Assembly: GCA_031769625.1 (NCBI GenBank)
Contig: JAUIMM010000200.1
Span: 50,800,001-50,864,000 of the forward strand
DNA: 64,000 bases
Source: Taudactylus pleione
Lineage: Eukaryota > Chordata > Amphibia > Anura > Myobatrachidae
Direction of reading: 5' to 3'
Shown here: positions 25,423 through 38,303 of the stretch, in pieces
Numbering within the stretch: position 1 is the stretch's first letter
How the letters are laid out: each line of letters opens with the position of its first letter
The notes under the pieces: generated by a model
Seen by the model: only the letters and a program-made list of their open reading frames with translations
Database searches by the model: none
What the model was told of the DNA's origin: nothing
Position numbers and translations under genes: made by a program

Positions 25423-26737
25423 GATTGTGAATGTGGAAGAGTCTCTGTATAGGGTTTGTGTGTGTGTGTAAGTGTCTCTGTATAAGCTTTGTGTGTGTGT
25501 AAGTGTCTCTGTATAGGCTTTGTGTGTGTGTCTCTGTATAAGCTTTGTGTGTGTAAGTGTCTCTGTATAGGCTTTGTGTGTGTGAATGTCTCTCTAAAGG
25601 TTTTTATGTAAGTGTCTCTGTATAGGCTTTGTGTGTGTGTATGTGTGTGTGTGTAAGTGTCTCTGTATAGGCTTTCTGTGTAAGTGTCTCTGTATAAGCT
25701 TAGTGTGCGTGTGTGTAAGTGTCTCTGTATAGGCTTTGTGTGTGTGTAAGTGTCTCTGTATAGGCTTTGTGTGTAAGTGTCTCTGTATAGGCTTTGTGTT
25801 TAAGTGTTTCTGTATAGGCTTTGTATGTGTGTGTAAGTGTCTCTGTATAAGCTTTGTGTGTGTGTAAGTGTCTCTGTATAGGCTTTGTGTGTAAGTATCT
25901 CTGCATAAGCTTTGTGTGTGTATGTGTAAGTGTCTCTGTATAGGCTTTGTGTGTGTGTAAGTGTCTCTGTATAGGCTTTGTGTGTGTGTGTAAGTGTCTA
26001 TGTATAAGCTTTGTGTGTGTGTGGTGTGTAAGTGTCTCTGTATAGGCTTTGTGTGTGTGTCTCTGTAAAGGCTTTGTGAGTGTGTAAGTGTCTCTGTTTA
26101 AGCTTTGTGTGTGTAAGTGTCTCTGTATAGGCTTTGTGTGTGTGAATGTCTCTCTAAAGGCTTTGTATGTAAGTGTCTCTGTATAGGCTTTGTGTGCGTG
26201 TATGTGTGTGTGTGTAAGTGTCTCTGTATAGGCTTTGTGTGTAAGTGTCTCTGTATAACCTTAGTGTGCGTGAGTGTAAGTGTCTCTGTATAGGCTTGTG
26301 TGTGTGTGTGTGTGTGTAAGTGTCTCTTTATAGGCTTTGTGTGTAAGTGTCTCTGTTTAGGCTTTGTGTGTAAGTGTTTCTGTATAGGCTTTGTATGTGT
26401 GTAAGTGTCTCTGTATAAGCTTTGTGTGTGTAAGTATCTCTGTATAGGCTTTGTGTGTAAGTGTCTCTGCATAAGCTTTGTGTATGTATGTGTAAGTGTC
26501 TCTGTATAGGCTTTGTTTGTGTGTAAGTGTCTCTGTATAGGCTTTGTGTGTGTGTGTGTGTAAATGTCTATGTATAAGCTTTGTGTGTGTAAGGTGTTTA
26601 AGTGTCTCTGTATAGGCATGTGTGTGTGTATCTGTATAGGCTTTGTGTGTGTGTGTAAGTGTCTCTGTATAGGCTTTTTGTGTGTGTAAGTGTCTCTGTA
26701 TAAGCTTTGTGTGTGTGTAAGTGTCTCTGTATAGGCT

Positions 26738-26783
<46 letters not shown>

Positions 26784-27341
26784 GTGTCTGTATAAGCTTT
26801 GTGTGTGTGTGTAAGTGTCTCTGTATAGGCTTTGTGTGTAAGTGTCTCTGTATAAGCTTTGTGTGTGTAAGTGTCTCTGTATAGGCTCCGTGCGTGTGTG
26901 TAACTGTCTCTGTATAGGCTTTTTATGTGTGTGTATGTGTCTCTGTATAGGCTTTGTGTGTAAGTGTCTCTATATAAGCTTTGTGCGTGTATGTCTCTGT
27001 ATAGGCTGTGTGCGTGTGTGTGTGTAAGTGTCTCTGTATAGGCTTTGTGTGTGTCTCTGTATAGGCTTTGTGTGTGTGTGTAAGTGGCTCTGTATAGGCT
27101 TTGTGTGTGTTAGTGTCTCTGTATAGGCTTTGTGTGTAAGTGTCTCTGTGTCTCTGCATAAGCTTTGTGTTTATATGTAAGTGTCTCTTTATAGGCTTTG
27201 TGTGTGTGTAAGTGTCTCTGTATAGGCTTTGTGTGTAAGTGTCTCAGTATAAGCTTTGTGTGTGTGTGTAAGTCTCTGTATAGGCTTTGTGTGTGTGTGT
27301 AAGTGTCTCTGTATAGGCCTTGTGTGTGTCTCTGTATAGGC

Positions 27342-27380
<39 letters not shown>

Positions 27381-28437
27381 GTGTCTATGTATAAGCTTTG
27401 TGTGTGTGTGGTGTGTAAGTGTCTCTGTATAGGCTTTGTAGGTGTGTCTCTGTATAGGCTTTGTGTGTGTGTGTAAGTGTCTCTGTATAGGCTTTTTGTG
27501 TGTCTAAGTGTCTCTGTATAAGCTTTGTGTGTGTGTAAGTGTCTCTGTATAGGCTTCGTGTGTGTGTGTGTGTGTGTGTAAGTGTCTGTATAAGCTTTGT
27601 GTGTGTGTGAAAGTGTCTCTGTATAGGCTTTGTGGTGTAAGTGTCTCCGTATAGGCTTTGTGTGCGTAAGTGTCTCTGTATAGGCTTTGTGTGTGTGTAA
27701 GTGTCTCTGTATAGGCTTTGTATGTGTGTGTAAGTGTCTCTGTATAGGCTTTGTGTGTAAGTGTCTCTATATAAGCTTTGTGTGTGTATGTCTCTCTATA
27801 GGCTGTGTGTGTGTGTGTGTAAATGTCTCTGTATAGGCTTTGTGTGTGTCTCTGTATAGGCTTTGTGTGTGTGTGTAAGTGTCTCTGTATAGGCTTTGTG
27901 TGTGTAAGTGTCTCTGTATAGGCTTTGTGTGTAAGTGTCTCTGTGTCTCTGCATAAGCTTTGTGTTTATGTGTAAGTGTCTCTTTTTAGGCTTTGTGTGT
28001 GTAAGTCTCTGTATAGGCTTTGTGTGTGTGTGTAAGTGTCTCTGTATAGGCTTTGTGTGTGTCTCTGTATAGGCTTTGTGTGTGTATGTGTGTATGTAAG
28101 TGTCTCTGTATACGCTTTATGTGTGTGTGTGTAAGTGTCTCTGTATAGGCTTTGTGTGTAAGTGTCTCTGTATAAGCTGTGTGTGTGTAAGTGTCTCTGC
28201 ATAAGCTTTGTGTGTGTATGTGTGTGTCTCTGTATAGGCTTTGTGTGTGTATGTGTCTCTGTATAAGCTTTGTGTGTGTGTAAGTCTCTATACAGGTTTT
28301 GTGTGTGTGTAAGTGTCTCTGTATAGGCTTTGTGTGTGTCTCTGTATAGGCTTTGTGTGTAAGTGTCTCTGTATAGGCTTTGTATGTGTAAGTGTCTCTG
28401 CATAGGCTTTGTGTGCAAGAGTCTCTGCATAAGCTTT
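25423..28437 (+). repeat. HOR copy type B, 3,015 bp
   Basis: Repeats the B-type variants: GTATCTCTGCATAAGC (25897), GGCTTGTGTG (26293), AACTGTCTC with GGCTTTTTATG (26902), TTTGTAGGTG (27436) and GTATACGCTTTATG (28108). The offset from the earlier B copy is about 6,055 bp. Confidence 0.75.
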
Positions 28438-29969
28438 GATTGTGAATGTGGAAGAGTCTCTGTATAGGGTTTGTGTGTGTGTAAGTGTCTCTGTATAAGC
28501 TTTGTGTGTGTGTAAGTGTCTCTGTATAGGCTTTGTGTGTGTGTCTCTGTATAAGCTTTGTGTGTGTAAGTGTCTCTGTATAGGCTTTGTGTGTGTGAAT
28601 GTCTCTCTAAAGGTTTTTATGTAAGTGTCTCTGTAAAGGCTTTGTGTGTGTGTATGTGTGTGTGTGTAAGTGTCTCTGTATAGGCTTTGTGTGTAAGTGT
28701 CTCTGTATAAGCTTAGTGTGCGTGTGTGTAAGTGTCTCTGCATAGGCTTTGTGTGTGTGTAAGTGTCTCTGTATAGGCTTTGTGTGTAAGTGTCTCTGTA
28801 TAGGCTTTGTGTTTAAGTGTTTCTGTATAGGCTTTGTATGTGTGTGTAAGTGTCTCTGTATAAGCTTTGTGTGTGTGTAAGTGTCTCTGTATAGGCTTTG
28901 TGTGTAAGTGTCTCTGCATAAGCTTTGTGTGTGTATGTGTAAGTGTCTCTGTATAGGCTTTGTGTGTGTGTAAGTGTCTCTGTATAGGCTTTGTGTGTGT
29001 GTGTAAGTGTCTATGTATAAGCTTTGTGTGTGTGTGGTGTGTAAGTGTCTCTGTATAGGCTTTGTGTGTGTGTCTCTGTATAGGCTTTGTGTGTGTGTAA
29101 GTGTCTCTGTTTAAGCTTTGTGTGTGTAAGTGTCTCTGTATAGGCTTTGTGTGTGTGAATGTCTCTCTAAAGGCTTTGTATGTAAGTGTCTCTGTATAGG
29201 CTTTGTGTGTGTGTAAGTGTCTCTGTATAGGCTTTGTATGTGTGTGTAAGTGTCTCTGTATAGGCTTTGTGTGTAAGTGTCTCTATATAAGCTTTGTGTG
29301 TGTATGTCTCTGTATAGGCTGTGTGTGTGTGTGTGTGTGTGTGTGTAAGTGTCTCTGTATAGGCTTTGTGTGTGTCTCTGTATAGGCTTTGTGTGTGTGT
29401 GTAAGTGTCTCTGTATAGGCTTTGTGTGTGTAAGTGTCTCTGTATAGGCTTTGTGTGTAAGTGTCTCTGTGTCTCTGCATAAGCTTTGTGTTTATGTGTA
29501 AGTGTCTCTTTTTAGGCTTTGTGTGTGTGTATGTCTCTGTATAGGCTTTGTGTGTGTGTGTAAGTGTCTCTGTATACTCTTTGTGTGTGTCTCTGTATAG
29601 GCTTTGTGTGTGTATGTGTGTATGTAAGTGTCTCTGTATAGGCTTTATGTGTGTGTGTGTGTAAGTGTCTCTGTATAGGCTTTGTGTGTAAGTGTCTCTG
29701 TATAAGCTGTGTGTGTGTAAGTGTCTCTGCATAAGCTTTGTGTGTGTATGTGTGTGTCTCTGTATAGGCTTTGTGTGTGTATGTGTCTGTGTATAAGCTT
29801 TGTGTGTGTGTAAGTCTCTATACAGGTTTTGTGTGTGTGTGTAAGTGTCTCTGTATAGGCTTTGTGTGTGTCTCTGTATAGGCTTTGTGTGTAAGTGTCT
29901 CTGTATAGGCTTTGTGTGTGTAAGTGTCTCTGCATAGGCTTTGTGTGCAAGAGTCTCTGCATAAGCTTT
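28438..29969 (+). repeat. HOR copy type A with about 1.5-kb internal deletion, 1,532 bp
   Basis: Starts and ends like type A (GCATAGGC at 28740, TGTATACTCTTTG at 29573, GTGTCTGTGTATAAGC at 29786). After the CTAAAGGCTTTGTATG unit near 29165 it passes directly to units just before CTATATAAGC (29283), skipping the middle of the HOR. Confidence 0.7.
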
Positions 29970-32949
29970 GATTGTGAATGTGGAAGAGTCTCTGTATAGG
30001 GTTTGTGTGTGTGTGTAAGTGTCTCTGTATAAGCTTTGTGTGTGTGTAAGTGTCTCTGTATAGGCTTTGTGTGTGTGTCTCTGTATAAGCTTTGTGTGTG
30101 TAAGTGTCTCTGTATAGGCTTTGTGTGTGTGAATGTCTCTCTAAAGGTTTTTATGTAAGTGTCTCTGTATAGGCTTTGTGTGTGTGTATGTGTGTGTGTG
30201 TAAGTGTCTCTGTATAGGCTTTCTGTGTAAGTGTCTCTGTATAAGCTTAGTGTGCGTGTGTGTAAGTGTCTCTGTATAGGCTTTGTGTGTGTGTAAGTGT
30301 CTCTGTATAGGCTTTGTGTGTAAGTGTCTCTGTATAGGCTTTGTGTTTAAGTGTTTCTGTATAGGCTTTGTATGTGTGTGTAAGTGTCTCTGTATAAGCT
30401 TTGTGTGTGTGTAAGTGTCTCTGTATAGGCTTTGTGTGTAAGTATCTCTGCATAAGCTTTGTGTGTGTATGTGTAAGTGTCTCTGTATAGGCTTTGTGTG
30501 TGTGTAAGTGTCTCTGTATAGGCTTTGTGTGTGTGTGTAAGTGTCTATGTATAAGCTTTGTGTGTGTGTGGTGTGTAAGTGTCTCTGTATAGGCTTTGTG
30601 TGTGTGTCTCTGTATAGGCTTTGTGAGTGTGTAAGTGTCTCTGTTTAAGCTTTGTGTGTGTAAGTGTCTCTGTATAGGCTTTGTGTGTGTGAATGTCTCT
30701 CTAAAGGCTTTGTATGTATGTGTCTCTGTATAGGCTTTGTGTGCGTGTATGTGTGTGTGTGTAAGTGTCTCTGTATAGGCTTTGTGTGTAAGTGTCTCTG
30801 TATAACCTTAGTGTGCATGAGTGTAAGTGTCTCTGTATAGGCTTGTGTGTGTGTGTGTGTGTAAGTGTCTCTTTATAGGCTTTGTGTGTAAGTGTCTCTG
30901 TTTAGGCTTTGTGTGTAAGTGTTTCTGTATAGGCTTTGTATGTGTGTAAGTGTCTCTGTATAAGCTTTGTGTGTGTAAGTATCTCTGTATAGGCTTTGTG
31001 TGTAAGTGTCTCTGCATAAGCTTTGTGTATGTATGTGTAAGTGTCTCTGTATAGGCTTTGTTTGTGTGTAAGTGTCTCTGTATAGGCTTTGTGTGTGTGT
31101 GTGTGTGTGTGTAAATGTCTATGTATAAGCTTTGTGTGTGTAAGGTGTTTAAGTGTCTCTGTATAGGCATGTGTGTGTGTATCTGTATAGGCTTTGTGTG
31201 TGTGTGTAAGTGTCTCTGTATAGGCTTTTTGTGTGTGTAAGTGTCTCTGTATAAGCTTTGTGTGTGTGTAAGTGTCTCTGTATAGGCTTCGTTTGTGTGT
31301 GTGTGTGTGTGTGTAAGTGTCTGTATAAGCTTTGTGTGTGTGTGTAAGTGTCTCTGTATAGGCTTTGTGTGTAAGTGTCTCTGTATAGGCTTTGTGTGTG
31401 TAAGTGTCTCTGTATAGGCTCCGTGCGTGTGTGTAACTGTCTCTGTATAGGCTTTTTATGTGTGTGTATGTGTCTCTGTATAGGCTTTGTGTGTAAGTGT
31501 CTCTATATAAGCTTTGTGCGTGTATGTCTCTGTATAGGCTGTGTGCGTGTGTGTGTGTAAGTGTCTCTGTATAGGCTTTGTGTGTGTCTCTGTATAGGCT
31601 TTGTGTGTGTGTGTAAGTGGCTCTGTATAGGCTTTGTGTGTGTTAGTGTCTCTGTATAGGCTTTGTGTGTAAGTGTCTCTGTGTCTCTGCATAAGCTTTG
31701 TGTTTATATGTAAGTGTCTCTTTATAGGCTTTGTGTGTGTGTAAGTGTCTCTGTATAGGCTTTGTGTGTAAGTGTCTCAGTATAAGCTTTGTGTGTGTGT
31801 GTAAGTCTCTGTATAGGCTTTGTGTGTGTGTAAGTGTCTCTGTATAGGCCTTGTGTGTGTCTCTGTATAGGCTTTGTGTGTGTGTGTGTAAGTGTCTATG
31901 TATAAGCTTTGTGTGTGTGTGGTGTGTAAGTGTCTCTGTATAGGCTTTGTAGGTGTGTCTCTGTATAGGCTTTGTGTGTGTGTGTAAGTGTCTCTGTATA
32001 GGCTTTTTGTGTGTCTAAGTGTCTCTGTATAAGCTTTGTGTGTGTGTAAGTGTCTCTGTATAGGCTTCGTGTGTGTGTGTGTGTGTGTGTAAGTGTCTGT
32101 ATAAGCTTTGTGTGTGTGTGAAAGTGTCTCTGTATAGGCTTTGTGTGTAAGTGTCTCCGTATAGGCTTTGTGTGCGTAAGTGTCTCTGTATAGGCTTTGT
32201 GTGTGTGTAAGTGTCTCTGTATAGGCTTTGTATGTGTGTGTAAGTGTCTCTGTATAGGCTTTGTGTGTAAGTGTCTCTATATAAGCTTTGTGTGTGTATG
32301 TCTCTGTATAGGCTGTGTGTGTGTGTGTGTAAATGTCTCTGTATAGGCTTTGTGTGTGTCTCTGTATAGGCTTTGTGTGTGTGTGTAAGTGTCTCTGTAT
32401 AGGCTTTGTGTGTGTAAGTGTCTCTGTATAGGCTTTGTGTGTAAGTGTCTCTGTGTCTCTGCATAAGCTTTGTGTTTATGTGTAAGTGTCTCTTTTTAGG
32501 CTTTGTGTGTGTAAGTCTCTGTATAGGCTTTGTGTGTGTGTGTAAGTGTCTCTGTATAGGCTTTGTGTGTGTCTCTGTATAGGCTTTGTGTGTGTATGTG
32601 TGTATGTAAGTGTCTCTGTATACGCTTTATGTGTGTGTGTGTAAGTGTCTCTGTATAGGCTTTGTGTGTAAGTGTCTCTGTATAAGCTGTGTGTGTGTAA
32701 GTGTCTCTGCATAAGCTTTGTGTGTTTATGTGTGTGTCTCTGTATAGGCTTTGTGTGTGTATGTGTCTCTGTATAAGCTTTGTGTGTGTGTAAGTCTCTA
32801 TACAGGTTTTGTGTGTGTGTGTAAGTGTCTCTGTATAGGCTTTGTGTGTGTCTCTGTATAGGCTTTGTGTGTAAGTGTCTCTGTATAGGCTTTGTATGTG
32901 TAAGTGTCTCTGCATAGGCTTTGTGTGCAAGAGTCTCTGCATAAGCTTT
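29970..32949 (+). repeat. HOR copy type B, 2,980 bp
   Basis: All B-type private variants are present: GTATCTCTGCATAAGC (30442), GGCTTGTGTG (30839), AACTGTCTC with GGCTTTTTATG (31434), TTTGTAGGTG (31948) and GTATACGCTTTATG (32618). The GT tract near 31880 is short (about 20 bp) compared with about 50 bp in the B copy at 21270. Confidence 0.7.
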
Positions 32950-33110
32950 GATTGTGAATGTGGAAGAGTCTCTGTATAGGGTTTGTGTGTGTGTGTAAGT
33001 GTCTCTGTATAAGCTTTGTGTGTGTGTAAGTGTCTCTGTATAGGCTTTGTGTGTGTGTCTCTGTATAAGCTTTGTGTGTGTCAGTGTCTCTGTATAGGCT
33101 TTGTGTGTGT

Positions 33111-33918
33111 GAATGTCTCTCTAAAGGTTTTTATGTAAGTGTCTCTGTATAGGCATTGTGTGTGTGTATGTGTGTGTGTGTAAGTGTCTCTGTATAGGCT
33201 TTGTGTGTAAGTGTCTCTGTATAAGCTTAGTGTGCGTGTGTGTAAGTGTCTCTGCATAGGCTTTGTGTGTGTGTAAGTGTCTCTGTATAGGCTTTGTGTG
33301 TAAGTGTCTCTGTATAGGCTTTGTGTTTAAGTGTTTCTGTATAGGCTTTGTATGTGTGTGTAAGTGTCTCTGTATAAGCTTTGTGTGTGTGTAAGTGTCT
33401 CTGTATAGGCTTTGTGTGTAAGTGTCTCTGCATAAGCTTTGTGTGTGTATGTGTAAGTGTCTCTGTATAGGCTTTGTGTGTGTGTAAGTGTCTCTGTATA
33501 GGCTTTGTGTGTGTGAATGTCTCTCTAAAGGTTTTTATGTAAGTGTCTCTGTATAGGCTTTGTGTTTGTGTATGTGTGTGTGTGTAAGTGTCTCTGTATA
33601 GGCTTTGTGTGTAAGTGTCTCTGTATAAGCTTAGTGTGCGTGTGTGTAAGTGTCTCTGCATAGGCTTTGTGTGTGTGTAAGTGTCTCTGTATAGGCTTTG
33701 TGTGTAAGTGTCTCTGTATAGGCTTTGTGTTTAAGTGTTTCTGTATAGGCTTTGTATGTGTGTGTAAGTGTCTCTGTATAAGCTTTGTGTGTGTGTAAGT
33801 GTCCCTGTATAGGCTTTGTGTGTAAGTGTCTCTGCATAAGCTTTGTGTGTGTATGTGTAAGTGTCTCTGTATAGGCTTTGTGTGTGTGTAAGTGTCTCTG
33901 TATAGGCTTTGTGTGTGT
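33111..33918 (+). repeat. 404-bp local tandem duplication
   Basis: The sequence starting at GAATGTCTCTCTAAAGGTTTTT (33111) repeats at 33515, an exact 404-bp offset. Both copies contain the GCTTAGTGTGCG, GCATAGGC and TTTAAGTGTTTC units in the same order. One base difference (CTCTG to CCCTG near 33803) distinguishes copy 2. Confidence 0.85.
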
Positions 33919-34598
33919 AAGTGTCTATGTATAAGCTTTGTGTGTGTGTGGTGTGTAAGTGTCTCTGTATAGGCTTTCTGTGTGTGTCTCTGTATAGGCT
34001 TTGTGTGTGTGTAAGTGTCTCTGTTTAAGCTTTGTGTGTGTAAGTGTCTCTGTATAGGCTTTGTGTGTGTGAATGTCTCTCTAAAGGCTTTGTATGTAAG
34101 TGTCTCTGTATAGGCTTTGTGTGCGTGTATGTGTGTGTGTGTAAGTGTCTCTGTATAGGCTTTGTGTGTAAGTGTCTATGTATAACCTTAGTGTGCGTGA
34201 GTGTAAGTGTCTCTGTATAGGCTTTGTGTGTGTGTGTGTGTAAGTGTCTCTTTATAGACTTTGTGTGTAAGTGTCTCTGTTTAGGCTTTGTGTGTAAGTG
34301 TTTCTGTATAGGCTTTGTATGTGTGTAAGTGTCTCTGTATAAGCTTTGTGTGTGTAAGTATCTCTGTATAGGCTTTGTGTGTAAGTGTCTCTGCATAAGC
34401 TTTGTGTATGTATGTGTAAGTGTCTCTGTATAGGCTTTGTTTGTGTGTAAGTGTCTCTGTATAGGCTTTGTGTGTGTGTGTGTGTAAATGTCTATGTATA
34501 AGCTTTGTGTGTTTAAGGTGTTTAAGTGTCTCTGTATAGGCTTTGTGTGTGTGTCTCTGTATAGGCTTTGTGTGCCTGTGTAAGTGTCTCTGTATAGG

Positions 34599-35497
34599 CT
34601 TTCTGTGTGTGTAAGTGTCTCTGTATAAGCTTTGTGTGTGTGTAAGTGTCTCTGTATAGGCTTCGTGTGTGTGTGTGTGTGTGTGTAAGTGTCTGTATAA
34701 GCTTTGTGTGTGTGTAAGTGTCTCTGTATAGGCTTTGTGTGTAAGTGTCTCTGAATAGGCTTTGTGTGTTTAAGTGTCTCTGTATAGGCTTTGTGTGTGT
34801 GTCTCTGTATAGGCTCCGTGCGTGTGTGTAAGTGTCTCTGTATAGGCTTTGTATGTGTGTGTATATGTCTCTGTATAGGCTTTGTGTGTAAGTGTCTCTA
34901 TATAAGCTTTGTGCGTGTATGTCTCTGTATAGGCTGTGTGTGTGTGTGTGTGTGTGTGTGTAAGTGTCTCTGTATAGGCTTTGTGTGTGTCTCTGTATAG
35001 GCTTTGTGTGTGTGTGTAAGTGGCTCTGTATAGGCTTTGTGTGTGTAAGTGTCTCTGTATAGGCTTTGTGTGTAAGTGTCTCTGTGTCTCTGCATAAGCT
35101 TTGTGTTTATATGTAAGTGTCTCTTTATAGGCTTTGTGTGTGTAAGTGTCTCTGTATAGGCTTTCTGTGTGTGTAAGTGTCTCTGTATAAGCTTTGTGTG
35201 TGTGTAAGTGTCTCTGTATAGGCTTCGTGTGTGTGTGTGTGTGTGTGTAAGTGTCTGTATAAGCTTTGTGTGTGTGTGTAAGTGTCTCTGTATAGGCTTT
35301 GTGTGTAAGTGTCTCTGAATAGGCTTTGTGTGTTTAAGTGTCTCTGTATAGGCTTTGTGTGTGTGTCTCTGTATAGGCTCCGTGCATGTGTGTAAGTGTC
35401 TCTGTATAGGCTTTGTATGTGTGTGTATATGTCTCTGTATAGGCTTTGTGTGTAAGTGTCTCTATATAAGCTTTGTGCGTGTATGTCTCTGTATAGG

Positions 35498-35533
<36 letters not shown>

Positions 35534-35725
35534 GTGTCTCTGTATAGGCTTTGTGTGTGTCTCTGTATAGGCTTTGTGTGTGTGTGTAAGTGGCTCTGTA
35601 TAGGCTTTGTGTGTGTAAGTGTCTCTGTATAGGCTTTGTGTGTAAGTGTCTCTGTGTCTCTGCATAAGCTTTGTGTTTATATGTAAGTGTCTCTTTATAG
35701 GCTTTGTGTGTGTAAGTGTCTCTGT
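34599..35725 (+). repeat. About 564-bp local tandem duplication
   Basis: The run GGCTTTCTGTG ... CTGAATAGGC ... CTCCGTG ... CTATATAAGC ... TTTATATG occurs from about 34599 and again from about 35161. CTGAATAGGC lies at 34752 and 35316, and CTCCGTGCG at about 34814 is matched by CTCCGTGCA at about 35378. Both copies also share GTATATGTCTC. Confidence 0.85.
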
Positions 35726-35845
35726 ATAGGCTTTGTGTGTAAGTGTCTCGGTATAAGCTTTGTGTGTGTGTGTAAGTCTCTGTATAGGCTTTGTGTGTGT
35801 GTGTAAGTGTCTCTGTATAGGCCTTGTGTGTGTCTCTGTATAGGC

Positions 35846-35884
<39 letters not shown>

Positions 35885-36948
35885 GTGTCTATGTATTAGC
35901 TTTGTGTGTGTGTGGTGTGTAAGTGTCTCTGTATAGGCTTTGTGTGTGTGTCTCTGTATAGGCTTTGTGTGTGTGTGTAAGTGTCTCTGTATAGGCTTTT
36001 TGTGTGTCTAAGTGTCTCTGTATAAGCTTTGTGTGTGTGTGTAAGTGTCTCTGTATAGGTTTCGTGTGTGTGTGTGTGTGTGTAAGTGTCTGTATAAGCT
36101 TTGTGTGTGTGTGAAAGTGTCTCTGTATAGGCTTTGTGTGTAAGTGTCTCTGTATAGGCTTTGTGTGCGTAAGTGTCTCTGTATAGGCTTTGTGTGTGTG
36201 TAAGTGTCTCTGTATAGGCTTTGTATGTGTGTGTAAGTGTCTCTGTATAGGCTTTGTGTGTAAGTGTCTCTATATAAGCTTTGTGTGTGTATGTCTCTGT
36301 ATAGGCTGTGTGTGTGTGTGTGTGTGTGTAAGTGTCTCTGTATAGGCTTTGTGTGTGTCTCTGTATAGGCATTGTGTGTGTGTGTAAGTGGCTCTGTATA
36401 GGCTTTGTGTGTGTAAGTGTCTCTGTATAGGCTTTGTGTGTAAGTGTCTCTGTGTCTCTGCATAAGCTTTGTGTTTATGTGTAAGTGTCTCTTTTTAGGC
36501 TTTGTGTGTGTAAGTCTCTGTATAGGCTTTGTGTGTGTGTGTAAGTGTCTCTGTATAGGCTTTGTGTGTGTCTCTGTATAGGCTTTGTGTGTGTATGTGT
36601 GTATGTAAGTGTCTCTGTATACGCTTTATGTGTGTGTGTGTAAGTGTCTCTGTATAGGCTTTGTGTGTAAGTGTCTCTGTATAAGCTGTGTGTGTGTAAG
36701 TGTCTCTGCATAAGCTTTGTGTGTGTATGTGTGTGTCTCTGTATAGGCTTTGTGTGTGTATGTGTCTCTGTATAAGCTTTGTGTGTGTGTAAGTCTCTAT
36801 ACAGGTTTTGTGTGTGTGTGTAAGTGTCTCTGTATAGGCTTTGTGTGTGTCTCTGTATAGGCTTTGTGTGTAAGTGTCTCTGTATAGGCTTTGTATGTGT
36901 AAGTGTCTCTGCATAGGCTTTGTGTGCAAGAGTCTCTGCATAAGCTTT

Positions 36949-38257
36949 GATTGTGAATGTGGAAGAGTCTCTGTATAGGGTTTGTGTGTGTGTGTAAGTG
37001 TCTCTGTATAAGCTTTGTGTGTGTGTAAGTGTCTCTGTATAGGCTTTGTGTGTGTGTCTCTGTATAAGCTTTGTGTGTGTAAGTGTCTCTGTATAGGCTT
37101 TGTGTGTGTGAATGTCTCTCTAAAGGTTTTTATGTAAGTGTCTCTGTATAGGCTTTGTGTGTGTGTATGTGTGTGTGTAAGTGTCTCTGTATATTCTTTG
37201 TGTGTAAGTGTCTCTGTATAAACTTAGTGTGCGTGTGTGTAAGTGTCTCTGCATAGGCTTTGTGTGTGTGTAAGTGTCTCTGTATAGGCCTTGTGTGTAA
37301 GTGTCTCTGTATAGGCTTTGTGTTTAAGTGTTTCTGTATAGGCTTTGTATGTGTGTGTAAGAGTCTCTGTATAAGCTTTGTGTGTGTGTAAGTGTCTCTG
37401 TATAGGCTTTGTGTGTAAGTGTCTCTGCATAAGCTTTGTGTGTGTATGTGTAAGTGTCTCTGTATAGGCTTTGTGTGTGTGTAAGTGTCTCTGTATAGGC
37501 TTTGTGTGTGTGTGTAAGTGTCTATGTATAAGCTTTGTGTGTGTGTGGTGTGTAAGTGTCTCTGTATAGGCTTTGTGTGTGTGTCTCTGTATAGGCTTTG
37601 TGTGTGTAAGTGTCTCTGTATAAGCTTTGTGTGTGTAAGTGTCTCTGTATAGGCTTTGTGTGTGTGAATGTCTCTCTAAAGGCTTTGTATGTAAGTGTCT
37701 CTGTATAGGCTTTGTGTGCGTGTATGTGTGTGTGTGTAAGTGTCTCTGTAAAGGCTTTGTGTGTAAGTGTCTCTGTATAACCTTAGTGTGCGTGAGTGTA
37801 AGTGTCTCTGTATAGGCTTTGTGTGTGTGTGTGTGTAAGAGTCTCTGTATAGGCTTTGTGTGTAAGTGTCTCTGTTTAGGCTTTGTGTGTAAGTGTTTCT
37901 GTATAGGCATTGTATGTATGTAAGTGTCTCTGTATAAACTTTGTGTATGTAAGTATCTCTGTATAGGCTTTGTGTGTAAGTGTCTCTGCATAAGCTTTGT
38001 GTATGTATGTGTAAGTGTCTCTGTATAGGCTTTGTTTGTGTGTAAGTGTCTCTGTATAGGCTTTGTGTGTGTGTGTGTGTAAATGTCTATGTATAAGCTT
38101 TGTGTGTGTGAGGTGTGTAAGTGTCTCTGTATAGGATTTGTGTGTGTGTCTCTGTATAGGCTTTGTGTGTGTGTGTAAGTGTCTCTGTATAGGCTTTTTG
38201 TGTGTGTAAGTGTCTCTGTTTAAGCTTTGTGTGTGTGTAAGTGTCTCTGTATAGGCT

Positions 38258-38303
<46 letters not shown>

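Larger units (their letters stand above)
32950..36948 (+). repeat. HOR copy, 3,999 bp, A-type body with B-type end
   Basis: The body has A variants (GTCTATGTATAACC at 34170, TTTATAGACTTTG, CTGAATAGGC, TGTATTAGC at 35892). The end has B variants (GTATACGCTTTATG at 36615, GTGTCTCTGTATAAGC). The extra kilobase comes from a 404-bp and a roughly 564-bp local tandem duplication, listed separately. Confidence 0.7.
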
